Source: Streptococcus sanguinis (GTDB lineage Bacteria; Bacillota; Bacilli; Lactobacillales; Streptococcaceae). From it: 64,000 bases of DNA. Shown one piece after another: positions 53,460 through 62,966 of this stretch (positions are counted from its first letter, which is position 1; every line of letters starts with the position of its first letter). The translations under genes and the position numbers were made by a program. The stretch lies in NCBI RefSeq assembly GCF_013343115.1, contig NZ_CP054570.1, positions 1,116,001-1,180,000 of the forward strand, written 5' to 3'. The notes beneath the pieces were generated by a model. It did not search any database. It was not told the DNA's origin and saw only the letters and a list, made by a program, of their open reading frames with translations.

Positions 53460-54338
53460 TTAAAGGAAGACTTTGCGGGGCTTGTAGGCTGCTTCCCGCT
53501 TTTCCAAAATAGCTATTAACTTCTCCTCATAAAAGCCAGCTAGCTCAGCTTCTTCTGACACCAAGTTGATAAAACGGCCATTTCTCACATCCTCAACCTG
53601 CTCGTCAGAGAGCTCAACTTTCACTAAATCTCCGATTCCTAACTCGAGTGGTTGGAGAAAGGAGAAATCATCTACTGCTACTCGCTCTGCTATTTCATCC
53701 AAGGTCAAGGCATCATCTAAGCTCATACCTGCTGAGGAAGTCCGTGTCAGCTGGGACATGTGACTGGCAAAGCCAAGCTTGGTTCCCAAATCAACAGACA
53801 GGGTTCGGACATAGGTCCCCTTGCTACACTTGACTCGAAAACGAAAGCGGGCTTGTTCACCTTCATAGGAAATCGGACTGGTACGCTCGAAACTATAGAT
53901 GGTCACCTGCCGCTCTGGCCGCTCCACTTCTTGACCCGCTCTTGCATACTCATAAAGCTTGCGGCCATTGACCTTGACTGCTGAATACATGGGTGGAATC
54001 TGGCGAATCTCACCAGTCATAGACTCCATCACTTCATCGATAAGGGCTTCTTCTAAAAGCTCTGTCACTGGCGTCCGCTCTAAGATGTCTCCGCTGGCAT
54101 CCTCTGTCGTCGTTGAGCAGCCTAGAGTAATCTCCCCCTCGTAGACCTTGCCTTCCTCCTGCATAAACTCGACCAAGCGCGTCGCCTTGCCCACAGCAAT
54201 CGGAAGCACCCCTACTACATCTGGATCCAAGGTTCCCCCATGACCGATTTTCTTGGTTTTTAAAATCTTGCGCAGCTTAAATACCGCATCATGCGAGGTC
54301 ATGCCCGCTTCTTTTCTTAGGTTGATAATTCCGTTCAT
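53460..54338 (-). CDS. truB: tRNA pseudouridine-55 synthase
   Basis: Isomerises U55 in the tRNA T-loop. The 292-residue protein has [22 protein letters not shown] (catalytic Asp in TLDP), then [19 protein letters not shown] and a C-terminal PUA-like extension. Length is normal. Confidence 0.95.
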   Translation of the reverse strand: MNGIINLRKEAGMTSHDAVFKLRKILKTKKIGHGGTLDPDVVGVLPIAVGKATRLVEFMQEEGKVYEGEITLGCSTTTEDASGDILERTPVTELLEEALIDEVMESMTGEIRQIPPMYSAVKVNGRKLYEYARAGQEVERPERQVTIYSFERTSPISYEGEQARFRFRVKCSKGTYVRTLSVDLGTKLGFASHMSQLTRTSSAGMSLDDALTLDEIAERVAVDDFSFLQPLELGIGDLVKVELSDEQVEDVRNGRFINLVSEEAELAGFYEEKLIAILEKREAAYKPRKVFL

Positions 54339-54515
54339 TGATTAACTTTCTAAAAATAGTAAAACTCTCTTTTGGAAATCCTTGTCTGCTCTTGCATCAT
54401 ATTCTTGAAAGGTCTGAGCCTGAATCAGCAGTCACTTTTTATTCTTGATTTTCTCCAAAAATTTCATCAGTTTATATGGATGTTAATGATTGACTTCAAA
54501 AACTTAACGAAACCG

Positions 54516-55319
54516 TCACACTTCTATCCGACTTTCAAAAATCTGATAAAGCTGTTCAAGGCGGTAGTCCTCAGTAGTCACCATTTCTTCCTCCGATAGG
54601 AGAACATTTTCCAATATTGGAAAAAAACCTTGAGCCAGTTCTCGACTGTTCAGCCAATCTGTCATCTGCTGGTTAAAGGCAGGATTATCCGAAAAAATAT
54701 AGTCAAAGTGAGCATAATTCTTGGTGTAATAGTAGTAAATCTCCTCCAGAGCAAGTAGTGCCTTGATGGGATCAACTTCCTCCAGCCAAAGACTCCTATC
54801 TAGCAGATGGCTGGTTTCAAGGCCAGCCAGATCAAACATAACCAAATAAACCGCCACACCATCAGCTTGACTGGGTCTAAAATTAATCGTATCAAGGATA
54901 AACTGACGTGAGAAGCGCCGCATAAAATCTAACTCCTGTGGCTTCCAACTGTCACTTTCAAAGTGACACCGATCCAGATTAAGAGAATCATCGACTCTGA
55001 TTTCAATGTAGTGAGCAATCATCTCTAAAATCCGAGGCAGAAAATGCCTGATTTGGTAGTCGTCATCACTCTTAGTAACCACCGCGTTGAGGTATTCATA
55101 GATTAACACCTCACTCAGTTCCCTGACAGGAATGGTTTGCAAAGCTCTGAGATTCTCCTCGGAGATGCAGACGGGGCAGGTACAAAGGGTCAGAGGAAAG
55201 TGTAAATCGCAACTAAACAGGGTGTAGGCCTCTTCTAAAAGGGCTTGCATAGCAGGGCTGAGGTCGGGCTCCTTCGGTATTTCCGGTCTAGTCTTAGCTT
55301 TTTTCTTTCCCATACTCAT
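54516..55319 (-). CDS. Unrecognised cytoplasmic protein with CxCxxC motif
   Basis: A 267-residue, mostly helical acidic protein; I do not recognise its family. After a basic N-terminus (GKKKAKTRPEIPKEP) it has LCTCPVCISEENLRAL at about 45-60, a Cys-X-Cys-X2-Cys cluster that could bind zinc. A later lone Cys is in DRCHFES. It overlaps the acetyltransferase gene by 26 bp, so it belongs to the DUF2130-acetyltransferase operon. The 177-bp gap downstream shows nothing recognisable. Confidence 0.6.
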   Translation of the reverse strand: MSMGKKKAKTRPEIPKEPDLSPAMQALLEEAYTLFSCDLHFPLTLCTCPVCISEENLRALQTIPVRELSEVLIYEYLNAVVTKSDDDYQIRHFLPRILEMIAHYIEIRVDDSLNLDRCHFESDSWKPQELDFMRRFSRQFILDTINFRPSQADGVAVYLVMFDLAGLETSHLLDRSLWLEEVDPIKALLALEEIYYYYTKNYAHFDYIFSDNPAFNQQMTDWLNSRELAQGFFPILENVLLSEEEMVTTEDYRLEQLYQIFESRIEV

Positions 55320-55731
55320 CCTCCTCTACGTTCATCGCAAAAGCTAGGCTAGTCTGACGAAAGCCATAATTTTGGGCATGCGCAGCCAACCGTTCATCAT
55401 TGGCGCCGTCTTGACTAGCTATCTTCTTGACCTTGTCCATCAGAGATGTCGCAATTCCTTGCCGCCTAGCATTTCGACTGACCGCCAGAGATAAAATCCG
55501 ATAGTAGAAAACTGTGGCCTCGAAAAAGTAAAGCTTAACATAGCCGATAAAGCCAAGAATCTGAGATTCTTTCTCAGCAACTAAACAACCGTAAGCTGGA
55601 TTAGCAAGAACATCCCTGAGTCTACTTTGCAATTTATCTTCTTTTACTGAATAGCCTAATGCTTCATACAGGGGTGGCAGAACTTCTGTGTCTTCTTTCT
55701 GATATTCTTGAACAGTCAATTGATCTATCAT
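55294..55731 (-). CDS. GNAT family N-acetyltransferase
   Basis: A 145-residue acetyl-CoA-dependent acyltransferase with the pyrophosphate loop NARRQGIATSLMDKV and a YGFRQTSLAFAM end strand. The substrate is unknown. It overlaps the genes on both sides by a few bases. Confidence 0.83.
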   Translation of the reverse strand: MIDQLTVQEYQKEDTEVLPPLYEALGYSVKEDKLQSRLRDVLANPAYGCLVAEKESQILGFIGYVKLYFFEATVFYYRILSLAVSRNARRQGIATSLMDKVKKIASQDGANDERLAAHAQNYGFRQTSLAFAMNVEEDEYGKEKS

Positions 55732-56114
55732 TTTTCTATTTTTCTTTCAAAATACTGCTTATAAATAGTTACTGCTATCTGACGTCTTTTCTTAATAACT
55801 AAGTCAGTCGCCTCTTCATCGTCCATAAATCCAATCCCTGAAAAAACTAACAAACCTAGTCCAAGACAAGGTAAATCCTTAACAGATAAGGGCATCCCTT
55901 GAAAAAAGACTAAATAGCAAAGTAGTAAAAAATAAACTACATTAGCTAACAGTACTTGTTTGCCTAGTTCAATCCAAATTTCTTTACGTAATTCTGAAGA
56001 AGCAGCCTGCCATTGCTGATAAAAAGTTGCCTTCCCTTCTTGTGGCAGTCTTTCTATAATTCGATCAATCTCAGCAAATTTGGTTGATTGTATCCAACGG
56101 GTTGTTAAGTCCAT
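55728..56114 (-). CDS. Small two-helix membrane protein
   Basis: A 128-residue protein of unknown family. Residues 1-55 are amphipathic and charged, two membrane helices follow (about 56-72 and 80-98), and the C-terminus is basic (KKRRQIAVTIYKQYFERKIEK). The ATG at 56114 is preferred to an in-frame GTG at 56123. It is coupled to the DUF2130 gene upstream and the acetyltransferase downstream. Confidence 0.55.
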   Translation of the reverse strand: MDLTTRWIQSTKFAEIDRIIERLPQEGKATFYQQWQAASSELRKEIWIELGKQVLLANVVYFLLLCYLVFFQGMPLSVKDLPCLGLGLLVFSGIGFMDDEEATDLVIKKRRQIAVTIYKQYFERKIEK

Positions 56115-56119
56115 TTTTC

Positions 56120-57388
56120 TCACTCTTTCAAAGCTTCAAACTTAGCTTTCATGGTAGGGTTTTTACGTGTCAATTTTTTGACAGAGACATCGTCCAGTTT
56201 GTTGTTTGCCAATCGTAGCTGGTTTTCAGAGGTTGTCAGGAATTTCTTGATTTCTTCCATCCGGCGGATGGCCTTATCAATCTCTTCGATGGCCTTGCCA
56301 AAGTTGGTTGATGCAGACTGATAGTTCTTGGCGAAAGCTACTTTAAAGGCATCCAAATCTTCCTCAAAATGCGTAATATCAATATTCTGCTCCCTCACCA
56401 AGGCCAGTTCCTGCTTGTACTGGAGCGAGTTAAGCGCAGCATTACGCAGGAGGGTAATCATAGGCAGGAAGAACTGAGGCCGGATAACATACATCTTCTC
56501 ATAGGCATAGGACACATCGACAATACCCGAATTGTAGAGCTCGCTGTCAGCCTCCAGAAGCGTCACCAGAATAGCATACTCGCAGCCTTTCTCCCGCCGG
56601 TCCTTATCCAGCTCTTTGAAGAAATGCTCGTTTTTCTTCTTGGTCGCTGTCTCATCGCCTTCATTTTTCATCTCAAACATGATGGAGAGGATTTCTACAC
56701 CATTTTCATCCACCTCACGGTAAATGTAGTCGCCCTTGCTGCCTGTTCTGGCATCATTGTCCTTGCCAAACTCCGCTCGTGGAAACATCCCCATGCGATT
56801 CTTGTTAAACTCGTACTCACAGTGCTGTTCCAAACTCTCACCAATCATCTTAGTAGACTGCTTGGCCTTGAAATCCTTATAGAACTCTATGGTCTCATCT
56901 TTCTGCCGCAGCTCTACCTCATAACGCTCTTTGAGCGAGGTCTGAGCCAGCGCTGCTTCCTTTTCTTGTAAGACTAGCTGGTTCTTAACCTCGTCTCGCT
57001 CTTTTTCCAGCGCAGACAAGGTCTTTTGCAGTTGATTTTCATGCTCCAAGCGCAGAGTTGTCAGCTGATTTTCCAGTTGCTGGACTTCCTTATCCTTCTC
57101 CTGCAATTGAAGACTAGCTGCCTGCTCCGCCTCTTTCTTTGCCAATTCCTGCTGGGTCTCAAACTGAGCAATTTGACTTTGAAGATTGCTAATTTCCTGC
57201 TCTTTCTGCGATAGCAGAGCTTGTTGGGCATTCTGGGATTTTTGCTCTGCTAAAGCCAGTTCCTGCTCAATCCGAGCATGAATTTCCTTGTCAAACTCTG
57301 CAGTCCGAACCTGCGACAAAAGCTCACTGTACTGGCTCTCATTAACAGTAAAAACCTCCCCACAGTTGGGGCATTTGATTTCGTTCAT
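56120..57388 (-). CDS. DUF2130 domain coiled-coil protein
   Basis: A 422-residue protein. The N-terminus has CPNCGEVF, a zinc-ribbon-like pair. Residues about 30-165 form a Gln/Glu-rich coiled coil, and the conserved DUF2130 domain follows (QSTKMIGESLEQHCEYEFNK, FEMKNEGDETATKKKNEHFFKELDKDR). The latter has a nuclease-like look (E...K pattern), but function is unproven. It is first of a four-gene operon. Confidence 0.85.
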   Translation of the reverse strand: MNEIKCPNCGEVFTVNESQYSELLSQVRTAEFDKEIHARIEQELALAEQKSQNAQQALLSQKEQEISNLQSQIAQFETQQELAKKEAEQAASLQLQEKDKEVQQLENQLTTLRLEHENQLQKTLSALEKERDEVKNQLVLQEKEAALAQTSLKERYEVELRQKDETIEFYKDFKAKQSTKMIGESLEQHCEYEFNKNRMGMFPRAEFGKDNDARTGSKGDYIYREVDENGVEILSIMFEMKNEGDETATKKKNEHFFKELDKDRREKGCEYAILVTLLEADSELYNSGIVDVSYAYEKMYVIRPQFFLPMITLLRNAALNSLQYKQELALVREQNIDITHFEEDLDAFKVAFAKNYQSASTNFGKAIEEIDKAIRRMEEIKKFLTTSENQLRLANNKLDDVSVKKLTRKNPTMKAKFEALKE

Positions 57389-57554
57389 GGGGTACCTCTT
57401 TATTTAAAATTAAACATTTTATTCCTTGTTTTTTTCAAGCTGATAGATTATATCGCTATCATTTATTCTTTGTTATTCTTTTTTCAATATTCTCCCAAAT
57501 TCACTAATCTACTTCTCACGACTATCAACTATTATACCATTCCTGCCAATAAAT

Positions 57555-57580
57555 GAAAAACAGCAAGCCATTGGCTTGCT
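57555..57580 (-). terminator. Terminator after the 57587-58561 gene
   Basis: AGCAAGCC and GGCTTGCT (57562-57569, 57573-57580) pair perfectly over 8 bp with a 3-nt loop and run into TGTTTTT on the minus strand. Confidence 0.75.
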
Positions 57581-57586
57581 CGATTT

Positions 57587-58561
57587 TCACGGAATTAAAA
57601 TGCTATGTCCATGATCCTCTGGGAGGTAATAAGATATGTCCCCTGCGCTGCTTCCTAGTCTACTCTTACTAAAAATGGAATATAGCTTTGAATCATTCTC
57701 AGAATCAATGACAAAACGTCCATTGTCAAAACTTATAGATGCAGACGCTGAAGAACCTTGAAAGATAGATTGTTCACTCTGAGAACGAACCACTCCTTTT
57801 ATGGTTGCAACTTCTTCAGGGTATTTTTCAAAGGATATATCAAAACTAAGTTCTCTAGAAGAAGATGGAAAATAGGCTTGATATTCACTCAGACGAATAC
57901 TTTGAATCTTTCCCAATGATTGTTCGAGTTCTGGAAGTTCCCTATACAGTTCTGATTGAATCGCTGATTTGAAATTTTCCTGATGTACTTGCAACCATTC
58001 ATTAAAGAAACGAGTCGCCCTTTCTTTTTGAACCCGATACACGATATTCTCTCCTGAATCAGCAAGAGCATTCGAAAAATTATACAAGGCTTCCTTTGCC
58101 TCATCCTGCTCTCGCTTCCAATCCCAAGAAGAGTCTTCCGATATTTCAATCTCGCTCATATACCAGGTACTCATATCCTGACTTTTGTCTTTATAAGGGT
58201 TAGGATGGATAAAAGTAAAGGGTGCAATGCCAGCATCTGGAAAAGACAATTCCGCTCTTAATGATTGTTCTTTATTATCATTGACGTAGGCTGAAAAATA
58301 GATATGATAATTCCCACTCACGTCACCGCCATTGTCATACTCTCCGCTAGCAGAACCTGGCAAAAGTGTCACAGACTTTATACGTTTCTTTTCGAAATCC
58401 AAGTTTTCAATTATCTTTTTTTTGATAGAATCTTGATGCTCAAGAATAAACTTACCATCGTTACTATATTGAGGCTTAGTCAAAAATGGTAGATTTATAA
58501 TAAGAATCGGAAGGGCAATAACAATGAAAAGAATAAAAATCCACTTTTTCGATTTAAACAT
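57587..58561 (-). CDS. Membrane-anchored exported protein with two similar halves
   Basis: A 324-residue protein with an N-terminal membrane helix (about 6-24) and an extracellular region. No family is recognised. The first half starts with FILEHQDSIKKKIIEN, then KRIKSVTLL and a GGDV-containing beta region. The second half has a like pattern (VHQENFKSAIQSEL, then LGKIQSIRLSEY and a beta region). This helix-then-strand plan resembles the cassette 1 immunity-like proteins (LKEHEEEIKEFV, IESVQIDW, GGGDIV). It may be an orphan immunity-type protein. The start at 58561 has GAGGGGG upstream. Confidence 0.5.
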   Translation of the reverse strand: MFKSKKWIFILFIVIALPILIINLPFLTKPQYSNDGKFILEHQDSIKKKIIENLDFEKKRIKSVTLLPGSASGEYDNGGDVSGNYHIYFSAYVNDNKEQSLRAELSFPDAGIAPFTFIHPNPYKDKSQDMSTWYMSEIEISEDSSWDWKREQDEAKEALYNFSNALADSGENIVYRVQKERATRFFNEWLQVHQENFKSAIQSELYRELPELEQSLGKIQSIRLSEYQAYFPSSSRELSFDISFEKYPEEVATIKGVVRSQSEQSIFQGSSASASISFDNGRFVIDSENDSKLYSIFSKSRLGSSAGDISYYLPEDHGHSILIP

Positions 58562-58623
58562 AGGACCCCCTCTTATTTTAATTAACAAAGATAGTTTTAT
58601 TATACCATTCTTTTATCAGATGA

Positions 58624-58645
58624 AAAAAAGCAAGCCGTTGGCCTG
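58624..58645 (-). terminator. Terminator after the ABC transporter pair
   Basis: AGCAGGCC and GGCTTGCT (minus strand) pair with one G-U and a 3-nt loop, followed by TTTTTTT. Confidence 0.75.
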
Positions 58646-58658
58646 CTGTTTCAGGTTA

Positions 58659-60404
58659 TCACTCCCCCATCTCAATCCGCCAGCTGGCAGCAGTTTTTCT
58701 TTCTTGGATAAACTTACTGTAAATGCCTTGTTTAGCTAGTAAGTCTTGGTGTTTGCCTTGTTCGGCAATGCGGCCTTGATCCAGCACCAAAATCTGATCT
58801 GCATGCTCAACTGTCTTGAGTCGGTGGGCAATCATGATAATGGTCTTATCGCTAGTCAGAGCCTGAATAGCCTGCATGAGAGCTTCTTCGTTTTCTGGAT
58901 CAACATTGGCTGTTGCTTCATCCATAATGATGATAGGCGCATCCTTGATAATTGCCCGAGCAATGGAAATGCGCTGGCGCTCACCTCCAGAAAGACTGGC
59001 ACCTCCTTCACCTATCTTGGTATCATAGCCATCAGGCAGCGAGAGAATAAAGTCATGACAGGCTGCTTTCTTGGCAGCTTCTATCACTTCTTCCTGACTG
59101 GCCTCCGGCTTGCCAAAACGAATGTTATTGGCAATGGTATCCTCAAAGAGATAGACGCTTTGAAAGACAAAGCTGAAATTACGAATCAGGCTGTCATAGC
59201 TGTAATCCCTGACATCATGCCCGTCCAGACTGATACTTCCCTGATCCACATCCCAGAAGCGGGCGATGAGATTGCAGAGCGTTGTTTTGCCTGATCCAGA
59301 AGGTCCGACCAGGGCAGTTGTCGTTTTTTCTGGAATGGTGAGGGAAACCCGGTCAATAATTTTCTTATTCCCATAAGAGAAGCTAACATCTCTCAGCTCA
59401 ATCCGGCTACTCTTAGGCTCAATATCCTGACCGCTGATGTCCATCGGCTGGATAGCCAAGACTTGATTGACCATGTCAACCGACAGATCAACAATGCGCA
59501 GGAGAGAAGAGAATGAGCCAACGCCGTCTAGATTTTCATAAATCATAAAACCACTGACAATCATCATAATGGTTACCAGCAGCTCCATACTGCCATTGAG
59601 ATAAAAATAAATAGAGAAAAGCCCCATAAAGAGACCGGTCAGTTTGGTCACGATGCCTTGGAGGGCAATGAAAGGTGAGGTCACGAGTGTCATTTTGGTA
59701 TCTAGCTGACTCTTGCCTTCAATAGCTTTGGACAGCTTCTTGGCAGAACGGTTGACCAGATTATAGTTCTTTACTTCAGCAATTCCTTGGCTGTACTCCA
59801 AAACAACGGCTACTAGGTCCATATCCGCCTGATACTTGTCATCAGAAATCTTGCCAACTTGCCAACGCATGAGGGTATTGGGCAGGAGAAAGAGGACGAG
59901 ACCCACCAAGAGAACCAGACCAACCCGCCAGTCATAAAGAAAAACCAAAATAGTGATGAGGCCAGTTGTCAGAAATCCCTGCACAGTCATCATAACCACT
60001 CGCGTAGCCACATCAGACAAACCTTCCAGCGTATTGGTCGTAACACTGGTAATCTTGCCCAAACTATTTTGATTAAAGTAACCCATGGGTAGATAGCGCA
60101 TGTGCTCGGCAATTTCAATCCGCTTCTGAGCACAGGTATGATAGCCCGCTTCCGTCTGCAACATGGTGATTTTCAGGGTAATCCAGACGTTTAGTACGGT
60201 GGATACCAGCATGATACCCAGAGCCAGCCAGAAAGTCTGCATAGAGAGATTCTTCTCAATCAGTCCCATAACGACTAGGCCGATTGCTGGGATACGCAGA
60301 GCGATGATAAAGGACTTGATGACGCCCAGATAAATGGATTGATAAAATTTCCTACGGTCCTCTGACGTACAGAAATCAAAGAATTTCTTCAGTATATTAA
60401 GCAT
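58659..60404 (-). CDS. ABC transporter, fused membrane and ATPase domains (second half of heterodimer)
   Basis: A 581-residue exporter-fold half-transporter: six membrane helices (about 20-300), then an ATPase with Walker [10 protein letters not shown], signature LSGGERQR, Walker B IIIMDEATANVDPENE and H-loop AHR. The DEATA-x-x-DPENE wording is that of the YbtPQ/IrtAB group, which imports siderophores in spite of its exporter fold. That function is an inference. The start overlaps the partner gene by 8 bp. Confidence 0.85.
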   Translation of the reverse strand: MLNILKKFFDFCTSEDRRKFYQSIYLGVIKSFIIALRIPAIGLVVMGLIEKNLSMQTFWLALGIMLVSTVLNVWITLKITMLQTEAGYHTCAQKRIEIAEHMRYLPMGYFNQNSLGKITSVTTNTLEGLSDVATRVVMMTVQGFLTTGLITILVFLYDWRVGLVLLVGLVLFLLPNTLMRWQVGKISDDKYQADMDLVAVVLEYSQGIAEVKNYNLVNRSAKKLSKAIEGKSQLDTKMTLVTSPFIALQGIVTKLTGLFMGLFSIYFYLNGSMELLVTIMMIVSGFMIYENLDGVGSFSSLLRIVDLSVDMVNQVLAIQPMDISGQDIEPKSSRIELRDVSFSYGNKKIIDRVSLTIPEKTTTALVGPSGSGKTTLCNLIARFWDVDQGSISLDGHDVRDYSYDSLIRNFSFVFQSVYLFEDTIANNIRFGKPEASQEEVIEAAKKAACHDFILSLPDGYDTKIGEGGASLSGGERQRISIARAIIKDAPIIIMDEATANVDPENEEALMQAIQALTSDKTIIMIAHRLKTVEHADQILVLDQGRIAEQGKHQDLLAKQGIYSKFIQERKTAASWRIEMGE

Positions 60405-62163
60405 GAGTCAGCCCTCCTTCCATCTCACCACTATCCCTGGTTGCAATATGGGCTCGCCACATGGAAGCATAAAGCGGACTGGCTGTCAGCAACTCTTCAT
60501 GCCGGCCTCTAGCTTCAATCCGACCATCATTGACCAGAACTATTTGGTCTGCACTCATAATCGTAGACAGCCTGTGAGCAATGACAATCAAGGTCCGACC
60601 CTCAATCAGACGAGCTAGACTGGACTGAATCCGCGCTTCATTTTCCGGATCTGTATAAGCAGTCGCTTCATCCAAGATAAGAATCGGCGCATCCTTAAGC
60701 ATGGCACGGGCGATGGCAATCCGCTGGCGCTCACCACCAGATAGATGCCCGCCGCCAGATCCGACCTGCGTCTCAAAGCCGTTTTCTAAGTTCATGATAA
60801 AGTCATAACAGCCACAGCGACGGGCAATTTCGATGACCTCTTCATCAGAAGCTGCTGGATTTCCCATCCGGATATTTTCCATAATAGTCTCATCAAAGAG
60901 ATAGTTATCCTGGGTCACGTAAGCAATCTGCCGACTGTAATAATCTAGCGGAAGCTGGCGAATGTCCAATCCACCATAGGTAATCTGACCAGAAGTGACA
61001 TCCCAGAAAGAAGCTAGAAGCTTGGCAATTGTAGACTTACCTGAGCCTGATGGCCCAACTAAAGCATTGATGCTGCCAGACTTAATATCTAGCGAAATAC
61101 CATGCAGTACTTCCTCTTCACCTGTATAGCCAAAGCTGACATCCATCATAACTAGATCCCTTCCTTTTGGAAGTTCTCGCAGCTCCTGAGGCCTTTTCAA
61201 ATCAGGCTTTTCCAGAATATCAATGACTTGGCCAAAAATAGTCCCGATTTTCCGTAAATCGTCCATGTAACTAGCCACTAAAATCAGAGGAGTCAGAAGA
61301 CTGAGCGAAAGAATAATCATCAGAATGAAATTGCCAGCAGTCAAGCTACCTTGCAGATAGAAATAACAGCCAGCCGGCAGCAGAAAAAGCAAGCCTGATG
61401 GCAAAAATGCAGTCACAATGCCCATCTCCAGATTGAACTTGCGCATCCACTCAATAAAGCAGTCTGCTCCTTCTCTAGCAGCCGTCACAAACTTATCGTA
61501 AGAGAACTTTTCCTTGCCAAAAACCTTGATAACCTCAATCCCATTGATGTATTCCACCGCTGTATCATTGAGCTTTTTGGTCTTGACCAGAGTATTTTGA
61601 TAGTCTGCTTCGCTATTGGCAACCATACGCATATAGGCCAGCGCCACGATGGGAATAGTCAGGAAAGACAGCAAAGTCAGCCGCCAATCAATAACCAGCA
61701 TAGCAATGAGCACAATAATCGGACCAAAAATCCCAGCGGTAAACTCTGGAATCAGGTGAGCCAAGGTCGTTTCGGTCGCATCCACCCGCTCAACGATAAT
61801 GTTCTTATAACTTCCTGATGACTGACTAAGCACTGTACCCAGAGGCAGCCTAGCTAGCTTGTCTGTCAGGCGGTGCCGCATTTCCGCTAGAATCTTAAAA
61901 GCAGCCGTATGCGACAGCATGGTGGAAATACCGTGAAATCCCCAGTAGCCAATCCAGGCCAGACCCGCCCATGCCGACTGCAGCAGGTAGAAATCCCAGT
62001 TTTTATTGCCAGCCAAGAGCTGATTAATCATTCTACCAATAAAGAAATAAGGCAGAAATCCTGAAATCACAGAGGCAAAGGCAAAGATCAGACTGAGCAC
62101 AAAATATATCTTATGAAGGGAAACAAAATCCCAGATCCAAGCAAGGACAGATTTTTTCTTCAT
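60397..62163 (-). CDS. ABC transporter, fused membrane and ATPase domains (first half of heterodimer)
   Basis: A 588-residue half-transporter with six membrane helices, Walker [10 protein letters not shown], signature LSGGERQRI, Walker B ILILDEATAYTDPENE and H-loop AHR. Both ATP sites of the pair look intact. It lies 18 bp after tetR and overlaps its partner, giving a tetR-ABC-ABC operon. Drug efflux or siderophore import are the alternatives; the DPENE motif favours the latter. Confidence 0.86.
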   Translation of the reverse strand: MKKKSVLAWIWDFVSLHKIYFVLSLIFAFASVISGFLPYFFIGRMINQLLAGNKNWDFYLLQSAWAGLAWIGYWGFHGISTMLSHTAAFKILAEMRHRLTDKLARLPLGTVLSQSSGSYKNIIVERVDATETTLAHLIPEFTAGIFGPIIVLIAMLVIDWRLTLLSFLTIPIVALAYMRMVANSEADYQNTLVKTKKLNDTAVEYINGIEVIKVFGKEKFSYDKFVTAAREGADCFIEWMRKFNLEMGIVTAFLPSGLLFLLPAGCYFYLQGSLTAGNFILMIILSLSLLTPLILVASYMDDLRKIGTIFGQVIDILEKPDLKRPQELRELPKGRDLVMMDVSFGYTGEEEVLHGISLDIKSGSINALVGPSGSGKSTIAKLLASFWDVTSGQITYGGLDIRQLPLDYYSRQIAYVTQDNYLFDETIMENIRMGNPAASDEEVIEIARRCGCYDFIMNLENGFETQVGSGGGHLSGGERQRIAIARAMLKDAPILILDEATAYTDPENEARIQSSLARLIEGRTLIVIAHRLSTIMSADQIVLVNDGRIEARGRHEELLTASPLYASMWRAHIATRDSGEMEGGLTHA

Positions 62164-62181
62164 AGAATTTCCTTCTTTCTA

Positions 62182-62793
62182 TCAAAAACCTAGCAAACCT
62201 CCCCAGTCAAACAAGTCCATGATGGAATGGCAAAATTCCAGCGCCTGCTCTTGGGGCCAGTCTTGAGCCAAGGGCTCAAATACAGCAGTGTAATAAGCTG
62301 TCATGCACGATCGCAGAAACTCGTGTTTGACCAAATGATTGATCTTCCCCTCTTTGTAAGCCAGCTCCAAATAGCGATAAGTCTCGTCTGCAGCCAAATG
62401 AGGCAGACGCATCCTAAAGTCCGCTTGCGAAGATCCCTGAGATTTAAAGAGCAAGAGCTGCATAATATCCTTATGTTCATAGAGAATCCGCATCAGGGAC
62501 TGGAGATCCACCAAGCGATGGGCCCACATATCAGACAGGTGCCCCTCTTCTAGGAAAGCATAGTCACGTCGCTTCTGCTCTTGTCCATACTGGTCTAAGG
62601 CTGTCAGAGTAGGCTCAAGCAGGGCAACAAAGAGACTGTCCTTACTCTCATAGCGCTTATAAAGAGCCCCAGTCGTCAAGCCAGCAGCGCGACAAATTCT
62701 CCGCAGTGAAGCATTCTGATAGCCATAAGCTAAGAACTCACTCCTCGCGCTTTCCAAGATTTTTTCGTTTAACTCATCTGTTTCTTTTTTCAT
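62182..62793 (-). CDS. TetR family transcriptional regulator
   Basis: A 203-residue repressor. The N-terminal helix-turn-helix is ARSEFLAYGYQNASLRRICRAAGLTTGALYKRYESK (residues 15-50) and a helical ligand domain follows. A perfect palindrome lies just upstream of its start, within its transcript start region, so it most likely represses itself and the two ABC genes behind it. Confidence 0.88.
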   Translation of the reverse strand: MKKETDELNEKILESARSEFLAYGYQNASLRRICRAAGLTTGALYKRYESKDSLFVALLEPTLTALDQYGQEQKRRDYAFLEEGHLSDMWAHRLVDLQSLMRILYEHKDIMQLLLFKSQGSSQADFRMRLPHLAADETYRYLELAYKEGKINHLVKHEFLRSCMTAYYTAVFEPLAQDWPQEQALEFCHSIMDLFDWGGLLGF

Positions 62794-62803
62794 GCTTTCA
62801 ATT

Positions 62804-62820
62804 CGATAACACTGTTATCG
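62804..62820. promoter_or_regulatory. TetR operator palindrome
   Basis: CGATAACA-C-TGTTATCG is a perfect 17-bp palindrome between the -10 box (62834-62839) and the tetR start (62793), at roughly +7 to +23. This is a classical repressor position. Confidence 0.82.
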
Positions 62821-62833
62821 CCTTTCTTCTTTT

Positions 62834-62862
62834 ATTATAAATTCTGACAATTTAAGTGTCAA
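62834..62862 (-). promoter_or_regulatory. tetR-ABC operon promoter
   Basis: Perfect -35 TTGACA (62857-62862), a 17-bp spacer and perfect -10 TATAAT (62834-62839) on the minus strand. A consensus promoter of this kind needs tight repression, in keeping with the palindrome downstream. Confidence 0.85.
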
Positions 62863-62869
62863 GGAAAAA

Positions 62870-62901
62870 CAAAAAAGACCGAGAAATATTTTCATCGGTC
62901 T
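62870..62901 (-). terminator. Terminator after the acetyltransferase gene
   Basis: AGACCGA and TCGGTCT form the base of a hairpin with a partly paired A/T-rich loop, followed on the minus strand by TTTTTTG. Confidence 0.7.
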
Positions 62902-62966
62902 AGTTCTATTCCTTTTTTTCTTGTAAACATGACAAAAGGAGCTTATTAACAAGCTCCTCTAAAAAT

